Assembly (NCBI GenBank): GCA_003427395.1
Contig: BFEA01000984.1
Coordinates: 93,948-118,080 of the forward strand
Direction of reading: 5' to 3'
Length of the DNA stretch: 24,133 bases
Source: Chara braunii
Taxonomy: Eukaryota; Streptophyta; Charophyceae; Charales; Characeae
Each line of letters opens with the position of its first letter. The stretch's first letter is position 1. The notes under the pieces were generated by a model. The model did no database searches and was not told the DNA's origin. It saw only the letters and a program-made list of their open reading frames with translations. Of the stretch, positions 11,847 through 21,008 are shown one piece after another. The position numbers were made by a program, and so were the translations under genes.

Positions 11847-11850
<4 letters not shown>
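9351..11850. other. Pyrimidine-rich stretch without a supported gene
   Basis: The plus strand is C/T-rich, especially 9480-9700 and 10100-10420, which produces overlapping serine/phenylalanine/proline-rich open frames with no domains. Near the right end, a 40-bp-spaced direct repeat (CGCATG-AGGCTGGTAGG at about 11718 and 11758) and a tight hairpin ATACCCTT/AAGGGTAT at about 11669-11686 are visible. I cannot support any gene. Confidence 0.5.
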
Positions 11851-11915
<65 letters not shown>

Positions 11916-12013
11916 TGTAGGACAAATAAAAAATGAATGTATCTGGTCTACCAACTGCATCAGATACATTCATATTGTTTTTTTTTACAATGCTAATTTT
12001 CTCTGTATTGTTT

Positions 12014-12087
<74 letters not shown>

Positions 12088-12110
12088 CGCGCGCGCGTGC
12101 GTGCGCGCAT
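11851..12110. repeat. Compound microsatellite: (TC)n, hairpin, (TC)n, (GC)n
   Basis: A (TC)30 tract occupies 11851-11911 and a second (TC)28 tract 12017-12072. The second runs directly into (GC)12 at 12073-12097, an alternating purine-pyrimidine run of the kind able to adopt left-handed DNA. Between the two TC tracts is a perfect 13-bp inverted repeat, ATGAATGTATCTG at 11933-11945 and its complement at 11961-11973, with a 15-nt spacer. All long open frames here are dipeptide-repeat artefacts. Confidence 0.95.
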
Positions 12111-12360
12111 GCACGCGTACGCACTCACACATATATATGTGTGTGTGTCATCATTTCCGCAATACACAACTCCACAAAAAAAACACGACTGTGATAGAGT
12201 GTTTCATGAGACTTTCACCGTTTCATTAGCAGGTTGAACCATGACAGTCTGCACATGATGCATTTGGCTGATGGATAAGGATTCACCGCGTCACTTAGAG
12301 TTACGGATACCCCTAACAAAAGTGGTTGACTTCACTCACACCAACTCGACAATGCTTGGA

Positions 12361-12518
12361 GAGTGAGTGAGTGTGAGTGTGAGTGTACGTGTGTGTGTGT
12401 GTGTTGTATATCGTATATATTCAAAATAAACATGACTAGCCTAGACTGTTTCCGCAGACATTTTCCGACTCATCAGTTGATTTTGTTTGTTTGTTTGTTT
12501 GTGTGTGTGTGTGTGTGT

Positions 12519-12558
<40 letters not shown>

Positions 12559-12840
12559 CTGTGTGTGTGTGTGTGTGTGTGTATGTGTGTGTATGTGGGG
12601 GGGTTCTGTGAGTGTTTTTTTTTTTTTTTTTTTTTTGAAAGTTCAACGAAACAGTCTATAGCGTAGTCGTGCTATCTTTCATGGAGTTGTGTAGAGGTAA
12701 TATGAACACACGCCTACACGTGCGTGTGTGCACACACACACACACACACGCACACGCACACAAGCACGCACACGTACATGTACACCCACCACGCGCGTTC
12801 TGGCAAGAGAGAGAGAGGGAGAAAGAGAGAGAGAGAAGAA
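12361..12840. repeat. (GT)n, poly(T), (CA)n and (GA)n microsatellites
   Basis: GT-rich simple repeat lies at 12361-12404 and 12499-12600. A T22 run is at 12615-12636, CA-rich repeat at 12724-12770, and GA-rich repeat from about 12805 to 12840. The interval is non-coding. Frames across it translate to Cys/Val, His/Thr or Arg/Glu repeats. Confidence 0.95.
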
Positions 12841-13214
12841 AAAAAAACTCATACACACAAATAAACAAAAAAATGTCTGCCATCGTACCTTATTCTTTAT
12901 TTTTGACTCAGACACACACACATTCACAGACGCCCAGAGAGACTGTGACACACTTTGCTTTATAAAGCGCTCTGCGGAATCATTAGCACAAATCAAACAA
13001 TTTTTTTTTATTTTTTTTTTCTCTCTCCCCCTCATTTGTCTAACAATATATGTCGTTCCACAACACCTTTTTTTTTTTTTTGCCACGTTCTCTTTCACAA
13101 CAATGCCCATGCATCGCTTAATTGATCCAAACCACTTAACTACTGTTAAGTAAACTTGAAGCGGGTGCAACTAAACTACACGAACAGAGAAATACAAGAT
13201 CACACCAGTCACAT

Positions 13215-13382
13215 ATGAGAGAGAGAAAGCGAGAGCAAGTGCGAGCGAGCGAGCGAGNNNNNNNNNNNNNNNNNNNNNNNNNNNNNNNNNNNNNNNNNNN
13301 NNNNNNNNNNNNNNNNNNNNNNNNNNNNNNNNNNNNNNNNNNNNNNNNNNNNNNNNNNNNNNNNNNNNNNNNNNNNNNNNNN

Positions 13383-13442
<60 letters not shown>
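13215..13442. repeat. GA-rich microsatellite containing a 125-base assembly gap
   Basis: The left flank is GAGA changing to GCGA repeats (13215-13257). Bases 13258-13382 are N. The right flank is a pure (AG)30 tract, 13383-13442. The gap probably reflects an unresolved simple repeat. Its true length cannot be read from the sequence. Confidence 0.95.
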
Positions 13443-13447
<5 letters not shown>

Positions 13448-13661
13448 AAGAAATAGACAGACAGAGATAGAGAGACAACTTGAAAAAGAGACAGAGACAA
13501 AGTCAAACATGACCACAAAGTTGAGGATTTGCACCTTTCGATACATTTAATGATCGAACAAGAGAGAGCAGAGATAAAGCAATCTACTTGTGTGGGAAGG
13601 CTTAAGATGGCAGTCGAAGGGTCATTTCTAGGATGGAGATCATAACTTCATTAGTGTTAAG

Positions 13662-14205
13662 CCACCACTCTACTCGACGTTGGAAATTCGGGGGAACGGT
13701 AACACATGTTCTACCGGTAGCATAGTGTTGAGGTTCTGCAAAATGACAAAAATATAAAATGCGACGAATTGCCGCCAGTACTTATTTCGTGGTTGAAACG
13801 ACTTCTTAAGATTTTAAAAATTTTTGTTTTTATAAAACTTACGATGAAATCTACAGACCCTCCAATTTTCAGAGTTTTGAAGATTTTTTTTAGCGTGAAA
13901 AATCGTGAGAGTTAGGGTACTTTTTCTGTTGGGACACACATTGTAGAGTGGCAAAAATGAGAAATGTAATGAATTGGCGTCATATTTATTTCATGATCTA
14001 ATTTTTTTTTCCTAATATTTTTTTGAAAAATATCATAACCTAATTTTTATAATTTCAAATTTGCAGATGTTTTTCCTTATTGTTATGAGTGCAAAAAATC
14101 GCTAAAGTTGGCGCTAGAAAATTGCGGGATTATACCCACGTGTACGATCTCCCTCCTTACTCTGTGTTTGCCATTTTATTTTTTTCCAGGTAGAGTAGTG
14201 GTGTA
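13662..14205. mobile_element. Putative non-autonomous DNA transposon with two ~206-bp internal units
   Basis: Two diverged direct units start at about 13730 and 13937. Both carry AT-rich blocks ending in AATTTTCA or AATTTCAA, then GTG-AAAAATCG, then a G+C patch. The same internal motif occurs twice in each of the elements at 15931-16668 and 18621-19363. The outer edges are imperfectly complementary: CCACCACTCTAC near 13665 and, on the other strand, CACCACTACTCTAC ending near 14204. I found no convincing target-site duplication, so the boundaries are approximate. There is no coding capacity. Confidence 0.45.
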
Positions 14206-14319
14206 ATCCGAAATTCGAATCTAAGCCTAATTAAACTTTGTGACAAATTGAAGAAAAGAGAGAGTGTCTATCGGGCTTAGCTTCTTCGTCACTTCACAAC
14301 TGAAAAAATTTCTTCGGCA

Positions 14320-14760
14320 GGGTATGAAAGAGTTGGGAGGAGGAAGGCGATGGAGAGGGAGGGAGGAGGGAGGCGATGAAGATGGAAGCAAGAGGGAGGA
14401 GGCAGTGTATGGGCGATGGAGAGGGAGGGAGGAGGGAGGCGATGGAGATGGAAGCAGGAGGGAGGACGCAGGGTATGGCGGAGTATGGAGGAAGGAGGCA
14501 ACGGAGAGGGGGGGAGGAGGGAGGCGAAAAACGATCGAAAGACAAGGAGGAGGGTGGCGATGGAGATGCAAGGAGGGAGGAGGGAGGCGATGGAGATGGA
14601 GATGGAAGCAAGAGGGAGGATGCAGGGTATGGCGGAGTATGGAGAAAGGAGACCCGGGGAGACAATGGACAGGGGGGGAGGAGAGAAACGATCGAAAGAC
14701 TGGGAGGAGGGTGGTGATGGAGATGCAAGGAGGGAGGAGGCGAATAAGTGCAGAGAGTAA
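14320..14760. repeat. G-rich minisatellite (GGAGG-based) with a ~156-bp higher-order repeat
   Basis: The plus strand is almost pure purine, built from GAGGGAGGAGGGAGGCGATGG variants. GATGGAAGCA anchors lie at 14381, 14447 and 14601, and AAACGATCGAAAGAC anchors near 14527 and 14685, showing that a block of about 156 bp was duplicated. Open frames on both strands through it (up to 288 codons on the minus strand, Ser/Pro/Leu-rich) are by-products of the repeat. G-runs on one strand could form four-stranded or triple-helical structures. Confidence 0.9.
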
Positions 14761-15017
14761 CTGCGCTAAGCGACTCGTAGCGGGGTATAAAGCGCACCCA
14801 GGAAAAGAGAAGTTTACACAGTAGATGCCAATACGGAAAAACAAGAAGAAAAAAAAACAAGGAACAACAAGATGAAACAAAGAAAAAGAGTAGGAACGTG
14901 AGAAGAGAAGCAGGGACTACTAAGAAGTAGAAAGGTACTAGAAATGAAGACGAAAAGAGAGGAGAAGAAGAAGAAGAAAGACTAGAAAAGAAATATAGAA
15001 GAAAAAGAAAAAAAAAC
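14761..15017. repeat. Purine-rich (A/G) low-complexity tract
   Basis: From about 14821 to 15017 the plus strand is dominated by A and G (AAGAAGAAGAAG, GAAAAAGAAAAA). Together with the G-rich minisatellite to the left this gives roughly 700 bp of strand asymmetry. No gene is visible. Confidence 0.8.
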
Positions 15018-15646
15018 TCAGCTTCCCGTCGTTCATTCGTGGCACAACGGTCTCCAATGGCGGAGGTAACAATGGCACAGCAGACGTGATGACGACATGC
15101 GGAGGAGGTTACACAGCAGAGGTGAAGATGGCGGCTGCAGCGTGATGACGACTGCCACAAGTGATCTCGCGGGGCGGGAAGAGCATGACTGGCAGGGTAG
15201 GGTGGGAAGGGCGCGGCTGACAGGGCGGACCATAGGCGTGAGCGGGGTGGTCATGTTTCAAATTTGAAACATGGAGCTGCCCTGCACCGTCGATCTGGGA
15301 TTATCAACTGTCCAGGTTGCAAAAAAAAAAAAAAAAAAGTGAAACGTCCGACCCCGAAAAAAAAACGACCGACTGCAAATTTTTTGTTTAGCATCCGGGT
15401 GAACCAACGACGGCGCAATTTTTTTTTTTAGGCCTGTTTGGCCTTGGCGCTGAGGAGGTGAGGGAGAACCGACCGAGAGGGTCGCCCGGCCGAGCGCCCT
15501 GAGCGTCATTCCGGGCACAATGGGCTACCTCGTGCGCCCGGGTTGGAAAGCTAACTTATCATTCTATTATAATGAGTTTCAATCATAAATTGGTTGATTT
15601 GATCTTAATTCGAAGATATTTGTTGTGGTAGAATAAAAATTTAATT
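15018..15646. other. Mixed stretch with a perfect 22-bp palindrome; no gene
   Basis: No gene is supported. A perfect palindrome of half-site CATGTTTCAAA lies at 15252-15273. Two homopolymer A runs (15320-15337 and 15357-15365) and a T run (15420-15430) separate short G+C-rich islands, a texture like the transposon ends further right, but I could not define an element. Confidence 0.5.
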
Positions 15647-15922
15647 CAAGGTGGCATGATATACGTGTATGTGGTTGAGCTTATATGTGTACACGTATTC
15701 AAGTACGCCACACGTACGCTCGTACATGTACTCCCGTACGTGGAAATACGTTAAAAAAGAATAAAAAAACAAAAAAATCTCAAAAATAGTTATGTTATGT
15801 AAAATGATATTTCAAACAACGTTTGCCTAAGACTCATCTCACAATTCTGTACCAAACTCGAGTAAAAAATCGAAGACACAAAGAATTAATGAAGTAAAAT
15901 AATTATATGAAAAAAAAAAATT

Positions 15923-15930
15923 GTAATAAA
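15923..15930. repeat. 8-bp target-site duplication GTAATAAA (left copy)
   Basis: GTAATAAA directly precedes the CAGGG end of the nested element and is repeated exactly at 16669-16676, directly after its other end. Confidence 0.9.
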
Positions 15931-16668
15931 CAGGGTTGACAGGCCGAACGTACGGAGGCCCCTAAGCTGACCCCCGAACGTTCGGGCGTTCGGGTCCCCG
16001 TACGGGTCCCGAACCTGAATGGGTTCGGACCCCGCAAAAAAATATTTTGGCAACTAAACATTGTTTTTTTTCTCTGACAATTTTTCTGTGAGTTCTTTGT
16101 GATGTAAGGTATCTCCCTCTTAATTTTGAAGCCATTTTGTTCAGCCAACAAAAAATGAAAAATGGGCAAAGATGGTGGTGTCAAAACTTGTTTGCCCACT
16201 CACTAATTTATTTTGTTTTCTCTTTTCACTTTTTATTCTTCCTTTTTTTGTTTCAAACTTTATTTGTATATTCTCTATTATGTAAGATACACATATATAA
16301 TTTTTTATAGCATTTGTCACAGCCAAACAAAAATGAAAAATCAGCAAAGATGGCGGTGTCCAAAACGTGCTCCCCCACTCAATAATTTCACTCTCGTTTT
16401 ATTTTTTAAAATTTTCATTATTATTATTTATTTTTAATATTTGATTTTAATTTCAAATTTGGTAAAAAAAATGGATGTAACGTTGAGGCAAATGTTGTTT
16501 AGTTTATTCTTCTATATAACATATAGTTTTTTCAGAGTTTGTTGAATTTTTTTTTTATTTTTTTTTTATTTTTTTGGTCCGTGTTCGGCCGAACGCGTCG
16601 AGAGGGGGTGACGAATGTTGGGCGTTCGGGTTCGGTCCTTCGGCCCGTCCCGAACGCCGGTAACCCTG
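15931..16668. mobile_element. hAT-type MITE, CAGGG family, copy A
   Basis: This 738-bp element begins CAGGGTTGACAGG, and the complement of its right end begins CAGGGTTACCGG. It is flanked by perfect 8-bp duplications GTAATAAA. An 8-bp duplication and CAGGG-type ends are hallmarks of the hAT superfamily. Both subterminal regions (15943-16035 and 16575-16660) are G+C-rich and packed with CGAACG/CGTTCG motifs, probably transposase-binding repeats. The interior carries two direct units around 16088-16205 and 16270-16390, each with GAAAAAT followed by GCAAAGATGG, and one minus-oriented A+T core at 16444-16525. There is no transposase, so mobilisation would need a partner element. It sits inside the outer element at 15647-17033. 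Confidence 0.88.
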
Positions 16669-16676
16669 GTAATAAA
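16669..16676. repeat. 8-bp target-site duplication GTAATAAA (right copy)
   Basis: Exact repeat of 15923-15930. It marks the right boundary of the nested hAT-type element. Confidence 0.9.
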
Positions 16677-17042
16677 TATATATTATGCAAAAACAATATA
16701 CAAACAACTTTTGTCGGGGATTCATCCTCGAATTTTCAACCAAGCTCGAGTAAGAAATAAAAAATTAAAAAAAAGTAATATTATCATAATAATTGAAAAA
16801 ATATTTAAAAATATTCTTTTTATTATTTATTATTTTAAAGTTTTCTTTAAGGTGTTTGATTTTTAAATCGAGATTTGTTTAGAATTCGAGTATGACTCCT
16901 AGGCAAAACTTGTTTGTATTATTATTTTTCACAACATACTTTGTTTTTAATTTTTTTGGATTTGTAGTTGTTGTTTTTTTTACGTACTCGTACGGGCGAT
17001 TCTGGGCTCGTACACGTACGGGGTGTTACTCAGGTTTAATTA

Positions 17043-17902
17043 TAACAATAAAAATTTGACACGAAATGAAAGTTTAGAAAACACTCTCTTAAATCAAAGT
17101 TATTCAAATTCTAAAATTTCCGGTTTACTTTTGAAAAAAATATATAAAAATGAGTTTTCCTGTTTAAATATATTTATTTTTTTTTTAAATAGAATTAAGT
17201 TATGAACGAGTTTATAAAATATCTTAACTAAAATATTATTTTAATATATCAAACATTTTCTAATTAAAATTGTATCTGCATTGTATCCTTTATGTGTACG
17301 AGGGAAGTATGAGTACGTACTCTAGAGTACACGTATGTGCTAAAAAACCCGCGTACTCGTACGTAAAAAAAAAAAAGTATGTTATGTAAAATAATAATAC
17401 AAATCACTTTTGTTGGGGAGTCATATCTAAATACCCGACCAAATTCGATTCAAAAATAAAAAAGTAGTAAAATATTATAAATGAAAAATAAGAGTACTTA
17501 CTCCTATGTACATACAGAGTAAGTACGGTGAGCATAGTTCGTACGTACATACTCTCATGCGTACTCTTAGCAGACTGTGTAATTCAACCTTGCGTAAATA
17601 TATGCGATGCAACACAAAATTTAATTAACTTATTTATGACTATAACTCCTTATAACGGAATGATAATCTACTTTAAACAATTCATAAACTCACTCATACT
17701 TCCATTTCATCTTTAACATATAGTTCAAACAAGATCTCTACCATCAAGTTAAAACAATAATAGATACCCCTTAGTGGAAGGAAAATTTTCAAGTATAACA
17801 TAAAATTTTAAAAGTGGACTAAAATTTTTAAAGATGAAATGAAATGTTAGAATATAATTTTATCATCAAGAGGTCATTTAATTCTTTGAATATTTTTGTT
17901 TC
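17043..17902. repeat. Foldback element, copy 2, split by a nested insertion
   Basis: The sequence is collinear with the element at 1239-1760. TAACAATAAAAATTTGACACG matches CAACAGAAAAATTCCCATGAG, then follow TTCAAATTCTAAAATTT, GAGTTTTCC, TATTTATGACT, GATACCCCTTAGTGGAAGGAAA and a right end near TTTTTGTTTCG. Copy 2 is longer only because 348 bp (17270-17617) interrupt it. Without these it is about 512 bp, against 522 bp for copy 1. Just beyond its right end, 17911-17947 resembles an internal part of the right arm, so a further fragment may follow. Confidence 0.75.
17270..17617. mobile_element. Nested non-autonomous DNA element with GTAC-rich ends
   Basis: The boundaries come from comparison with the uninterrupted foldback copy at 1239-1760. 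The ends are imperfect inverted repeats: TTGTATCTGCATTGTATCC on the left, and TTGTGTTGCATCGCATAT as the complement of the right. Flanking octamers are AATTAAAA and AATTTAAT (6/8). Both subterminal regions are packed with GTAC motifs (17296-17364 and 17492-17570), like the outer element at 15647-17033, and the middle holds one plus-oriented A+T core at 17377-17460. It is probably related to that outer element. The exact ends are uncertain by several bases. Confidence 0.55.
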
Positions 17903-18052
17903 GTGAGACGGTTCATAAACTTGTCCATACATTCATTCCATCTTCCACAAATAAATTTACTTAGAAGAAAAAAATCATTTTTTGACGGAAACTTATTAAA
18001 TAAAACTGATAATTTCAGAATTAAATTGATATCGAAAATATAACTTTAACAA

Positions 18053-18314
18053 CTAGGCGACCAGCCGGGCCGCCCGGGTCCCAGGTGGCCAGCCCGTGCA
18101 AGGACCAGGGAATCTCCCAGCAAAAAAAAAAAAAAAACAAAAAAAAAAAAAACGTATGTTATGCAAAAAAATAAACTCAACAACTTTTGCCTCACGGTCA
18201 CATCGAAATTCTTTGCCAAATTTGGAATAAAAAATAAAAAATAAAAATAATTTTTTTATTTTTATTTTTTTGGCCCCGCCGGGCAAGTGACCCCGGGCTA
18301 CTCTGGTAGCCTAG
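18053..18314. mobile_element. hAT-type MITE, 262 bp, CTAGGC family
   Basis: The left end is CTAGGCGACCAG and the complement of the right end is CTAGGCTACCAG (11/12). Perfect 8-bp duplications TTTAACAA flank it at 18045-18052 and 18315-18322. The ends are G+C-rich (GCCCGGGTCC, GGCCCCGCCGGGC). The middle is a long A-run followed by one plus-oriented A+T core (18154-18240) and an A/T tract. It is non-coding. The 8-bp duplication supports the hAT superfamily. Confidence 0.85.
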
Positions 18315-18326
18315 TTTAACAATGAA

Positions 18327-18500
18327 CTAAGCTACCAGAACGGTCCGACACAATTTGCCCCGCCAGACAAAAAATAAATAAATAAAATAAAATAAAATAT
18401 TTTTTAATTTTTAATTTTATTTCTAGGTTACCAATGGTCCGGAGACCGGACGTCTCCCCCGGACGTCTCTCCCATACGTCCGGTACCCCCGTCGAAGGAC
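18327..18500. mobile_element. Truncated ends of two further hAT-like elements
   Basis: The sequence from 18327 (CTAAGCTACCAGAACGG, then TTTGCCCCGCC, then an A-rich run) closely matches the inverted right end of the 262-bp element, so it is a second end of that family, head-to-head with it across 12 bp. At 18424, CTAGGTTACC begins another end-like sequence whose next 60 bp repeat CCGGACGTCTC motifs. I found no matching opposite end for either, so both look truncated. Confidence 0.5.
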
Positions 18501-18544
18501 GACCTTTTTACACTAAATAATATTTTTCAAAAAATAACAGTGCA

Positions 18545-18575
18545 CCCACCTCACATGTGTGAGGTGCATTTTGGC
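18545..18575. repeat. Short inverted repeat
   Basis: CACCTCACA and TGTGAGGTG are complementary and almost adjacent, next to CAGTGCACC, giving a hairpin close to the left end of the following transposon. It has no assigned role. Confidence 0.5.
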
Positions 18576-18620
18576 ATATGTCTCACCTTATGTGCATGTT
18601 TCGCAATTATCGCTTGTATA

Positions 18621-19363
18621 CAGGGTCACCAGCCCGTACGTACGGAGGTCCCCGGGCAGACCTCCGTACGTACGGGCGTTCGGAGTCCCGTACAAGGTCT
18701 GAACCCGACGGCGTTCGGCCCTCGCCAAAAATTATTTTGGGGCCTAAAAATAATAATTTTTTTTTGAATTGTTTTTTTGTGAGTTCTCTATGACGTGAGG
18801 TCCATGCATGTAAATTTTCAAGTCATTTGCCTAAGCCAAATAAGAATTAAAAATCGCCAAACATGGCGGTGTCAAAACGTGCTCGCCCACGTATTTTTTA
18901 ACTTTTTACTTTTTGTTTTCACTTTAGTTCGGGGTCTAAACAATTTTATTATTTTTTGAAACTTTTATAGTGGGTTTTGTATTATGTGAAGTACATATTT
19001 GTAAATTTTCAGGGCATTTAGCTATGCCAAAGCAAAATGAAAAATCGCCAAAGATTGCGGTGTCGAAAACATGCTCGCGCACTCAATAAATTTTATTCTT
19101 TTTTATTTTTATTCTTAGTATTTGTGTTTTGTATTTTATTTTTAATTTCAAATTTGGTAATGAATTCGGGTGTAATGCTCAGGCAAATCTTGTTTAATTT
19201 ATTTTTCTCCATAACATATCTTTTTTTCAGATTTTTTTAATGATTTGTTTTTTTTTTTTTTTTTTAAATTCGGCTTGAACGGCCGAACGCATCCCCAAGA
19301 GGTCCCATACGTTCGGGCGTTCCAGTTCGGGCGTTCGGCCCGTCCCGAACGTCGGTTACCCTA
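18621..19363. mobile_element. hAT-type MITE, CAGGG family, copy B
   Basis: This 743-bp element begins CAGGGTCACCAGCCCG, and the complement of its right end begins TAGGGTAACCGACG. It aligns end to end with the 738-bp copy at 15931-16668: CGTACGTACGG/GCGTTCGG subterminal motifs on the left, two internal direct units (about 18778-18900 and 18970-19095) each with AAAAATCGCCAAA, one minus-oriented A+T core at 19141-19220, and CGAACG/GTTCGGGCGTTC motifs on the right. The flanking octamers are CTTGTATA and TATATATA, an imperfect duplication. The right one lies in a TA repeat that may have slipped. No coding capacity. Confidence 0.8.
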
Positions 19364-19380
19364 TATATATATATATATAT
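19364..19380. repeat. (TA)n run between hAT element and LINE 3' end
   Basis: Alternating TA directly follows the transposon end and abuts the minus-strand LINE 3' end. It could be the LINE tail, the transposon target, or both. Confidence 0.7.
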
Positions 19381-19701
19381 TGATAACAAAGAACTTTAAT
19401 TACCAATGTCGAAAGGAACCAGGGGTCGGGAAACCCTATAAATCTCGAGAATAGTTGGGGTCAATACCCAGAATAAGCTCCTGGAAACCGGGTCCAGTGT
19501 CCCTTCAACTCATAAAAATCCTCTCGAATAGAAAAAAAAAAAGACAGACATATGCAGATTACCGGGTAACACCGCACCACTGACCCTACTCCAAAATGGT
19601 TAAGAGGGATTCTAAGGAGGGGAGTTAAAGCGTTCCCCATGCCCCAAAGGCAATCTCCTCTTGGCCGTTGCCGCTACGAAAAATTTCACAACTGAGTTAC
19701 G

Positions 19702-20501
19702 TTAAATTGCAACGCTCACCTTGACCTTATAGGACTCCAGTGCGACTCTTCTTAGTTTCGAGTTTACCTCCCATCCCACTGCAGTGGGGTCCAGTGCTGC
19801 TGTTGCCAGGGGTTTCAACCTCATAGGAACAGTAGCAGACCAGCTCGAACCACGGTCGCCCCCGAATTTAGATAGCTGCAGCTTAACCACCACTTCTTGC
19901 AACCCTTCCAAAAAGGTTTGCCGAAGGAGATCTGACTTTTATATTAATTCCTTGAAGAATTCTACATACTTCGACATTCGTTAGTCTTTCATTCTTCCTC
20001 TCCCAGATCATCCGTAATTTAGAATACACTGTCAAGAGGAGAGGCAGGATCTTTGAGCCAGAGGTTAGAAGGGGGAATATGAATATGAATTAGCAAATAG
20101 GTCTAGACTTGCGGTATAGCATGTTGAAATTTTGTTACCCTACTAGAGACATGCCTTAATCTGCGGAGTTTCATCTTAACTTCTTCGTCTGAGCGGCAGT
20201 CTCCTTTGATTGTATCCCACAAATCGGCTTACCTCACCACTTTTTTCCCAATCCAAGCCCTGTCAAAATACCTAGTTGCATCTCTTGCTGCAAAATTCTT
20301 GCCTCGCGAGTCCCTAATCAATGGGTTTTCGAAAGTTATCTGGTTTAAGATAGCCTCTTTAGTCTGAGGATATTCTCTCTATGTAGGGAACAACCTTTTC
20401 CAAACCAAAATAATGCCCTTCCAAAACGAAGACTTCGGTTGCTTCTGAACGTATAACTTAATTAGGAGATAGGCTAATACATCCTCATCCCTGACTAGAT
20501 T
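19702..20501 (-). pseudogene. LINE ORF2 C-terminal region, decayed
   Basis: Downstream of the thumb (after the stop following ALYILWEE at about 20502) the same frame stays mostly open for about 130 codons with only three stops. It includes F-W-K-G-I, a L-N-Q-I-T-F-E-N-P-L-I segment and R-Y-F-D-R-A-W, the pattern seen C-terminal to the reverse transcriptase of plant LINEs. Further on the frame breaks up. A 69-codon open frame at 19702-19911 lies in the same region. It shows no intact zinc knuckle or ribonuclease H. Confidence 0.65.
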
Positions 20502-21008
20502 TCATTCTTCCCACAAAATGTACAAGGCTAGACGAAGCCATGAAGAAGACTCGCTTGACAATAAAGCTTTTATTGGCCATTTCGCCAGTAGAGCGAGATT
20601 TTGTTGGCGGGGATCTAAAATCCCCATGCCCCCTTCATCCTTTGGGAAGGTTATAGTCTCCCAAACGATTTTTGACATGAACCCACTTTGTGGATTGCTC
20701 TCTGGTTCCCACAAAACTCTGACAACTGACTTTCTTATCTTCTTATGATAAGACTCATCTCCCAAAACATGAACAGCCATAGAGTACCATAGAATAGAAA
20801 AGGTTGCCGAAGTGATAACTATGGCCCTCCCCAAGTGACACAGAAAGCGTCGCGATAATAAATGATTGACCAAATTTTCTTCCAGAATAGAGTATTGAAA
20901 GTTTGAGTTATCTGACAATGACACTTGCACACCCAAAAATTCATCCGTTGTGTCCGCGAGTACTTTCCTTAACCCCCAGTTCACATTCAGAGAATATGAT
21001 TCAAGCAA
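20502..21008 (-). pseudogene. LINE reverse transcriptase thumb and downstream domain fragment
   Basis: This 168-codon open frame contains the conserved post-catalytic region of LINE reverse transcriptases: E-F-L-G-V near the start, a hydrophobic helix with I-L-W-Y-S, then W-E-T-I-T-F-P-K-D-E-G-G-M-G-I-L and Q-N-L-A-L-L-A-K-W. It is separated by shifts from the palm fragment to its right (21110-21596). The frame's first methionine is probably not a biological start, since it is an internal piece of ORF2. Confidence 0.85.

Larger units (their letters stand above)
15647..17033. mobile_element. hAT-like non-autonomous transposon (outer), interrupted by a nested element
   Basis: The left end is CAAGGTGGCATG and the complement of the right end is CTGAGTAACACC. 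The 8 bp outside are ATTTAATT (15639-15646) and GTTTAATT (17034-17041), a 7/8 match expected of a hAT-type target-site duplication. Subterminal regions are dense in GTAC/ACGTAC motifs (15662-15755 and 16980-17022). The interior holds three copies of an A+T-rich core (15790-15872 plus, 16677-16766 plus, 16861-16940 minus), the last two facing each other. Without the nested element and its duplicated target it would be about 641 bp. It has no transposase frame. Confidence 0.65.

Noticed and set aside
11638-13550. Many open frames of RERE, SLSL, VCVC and similar
   Set aside because: Direct translations of dinucleotide microsatellites and of N bases.
14227-15160. Open frames up to 288 codons across the minisatellite
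   Set aside because: Open on both strands because of the purine repeat; translations are Ser/Pro/Leu or Arg/Glu/Gly repeats.
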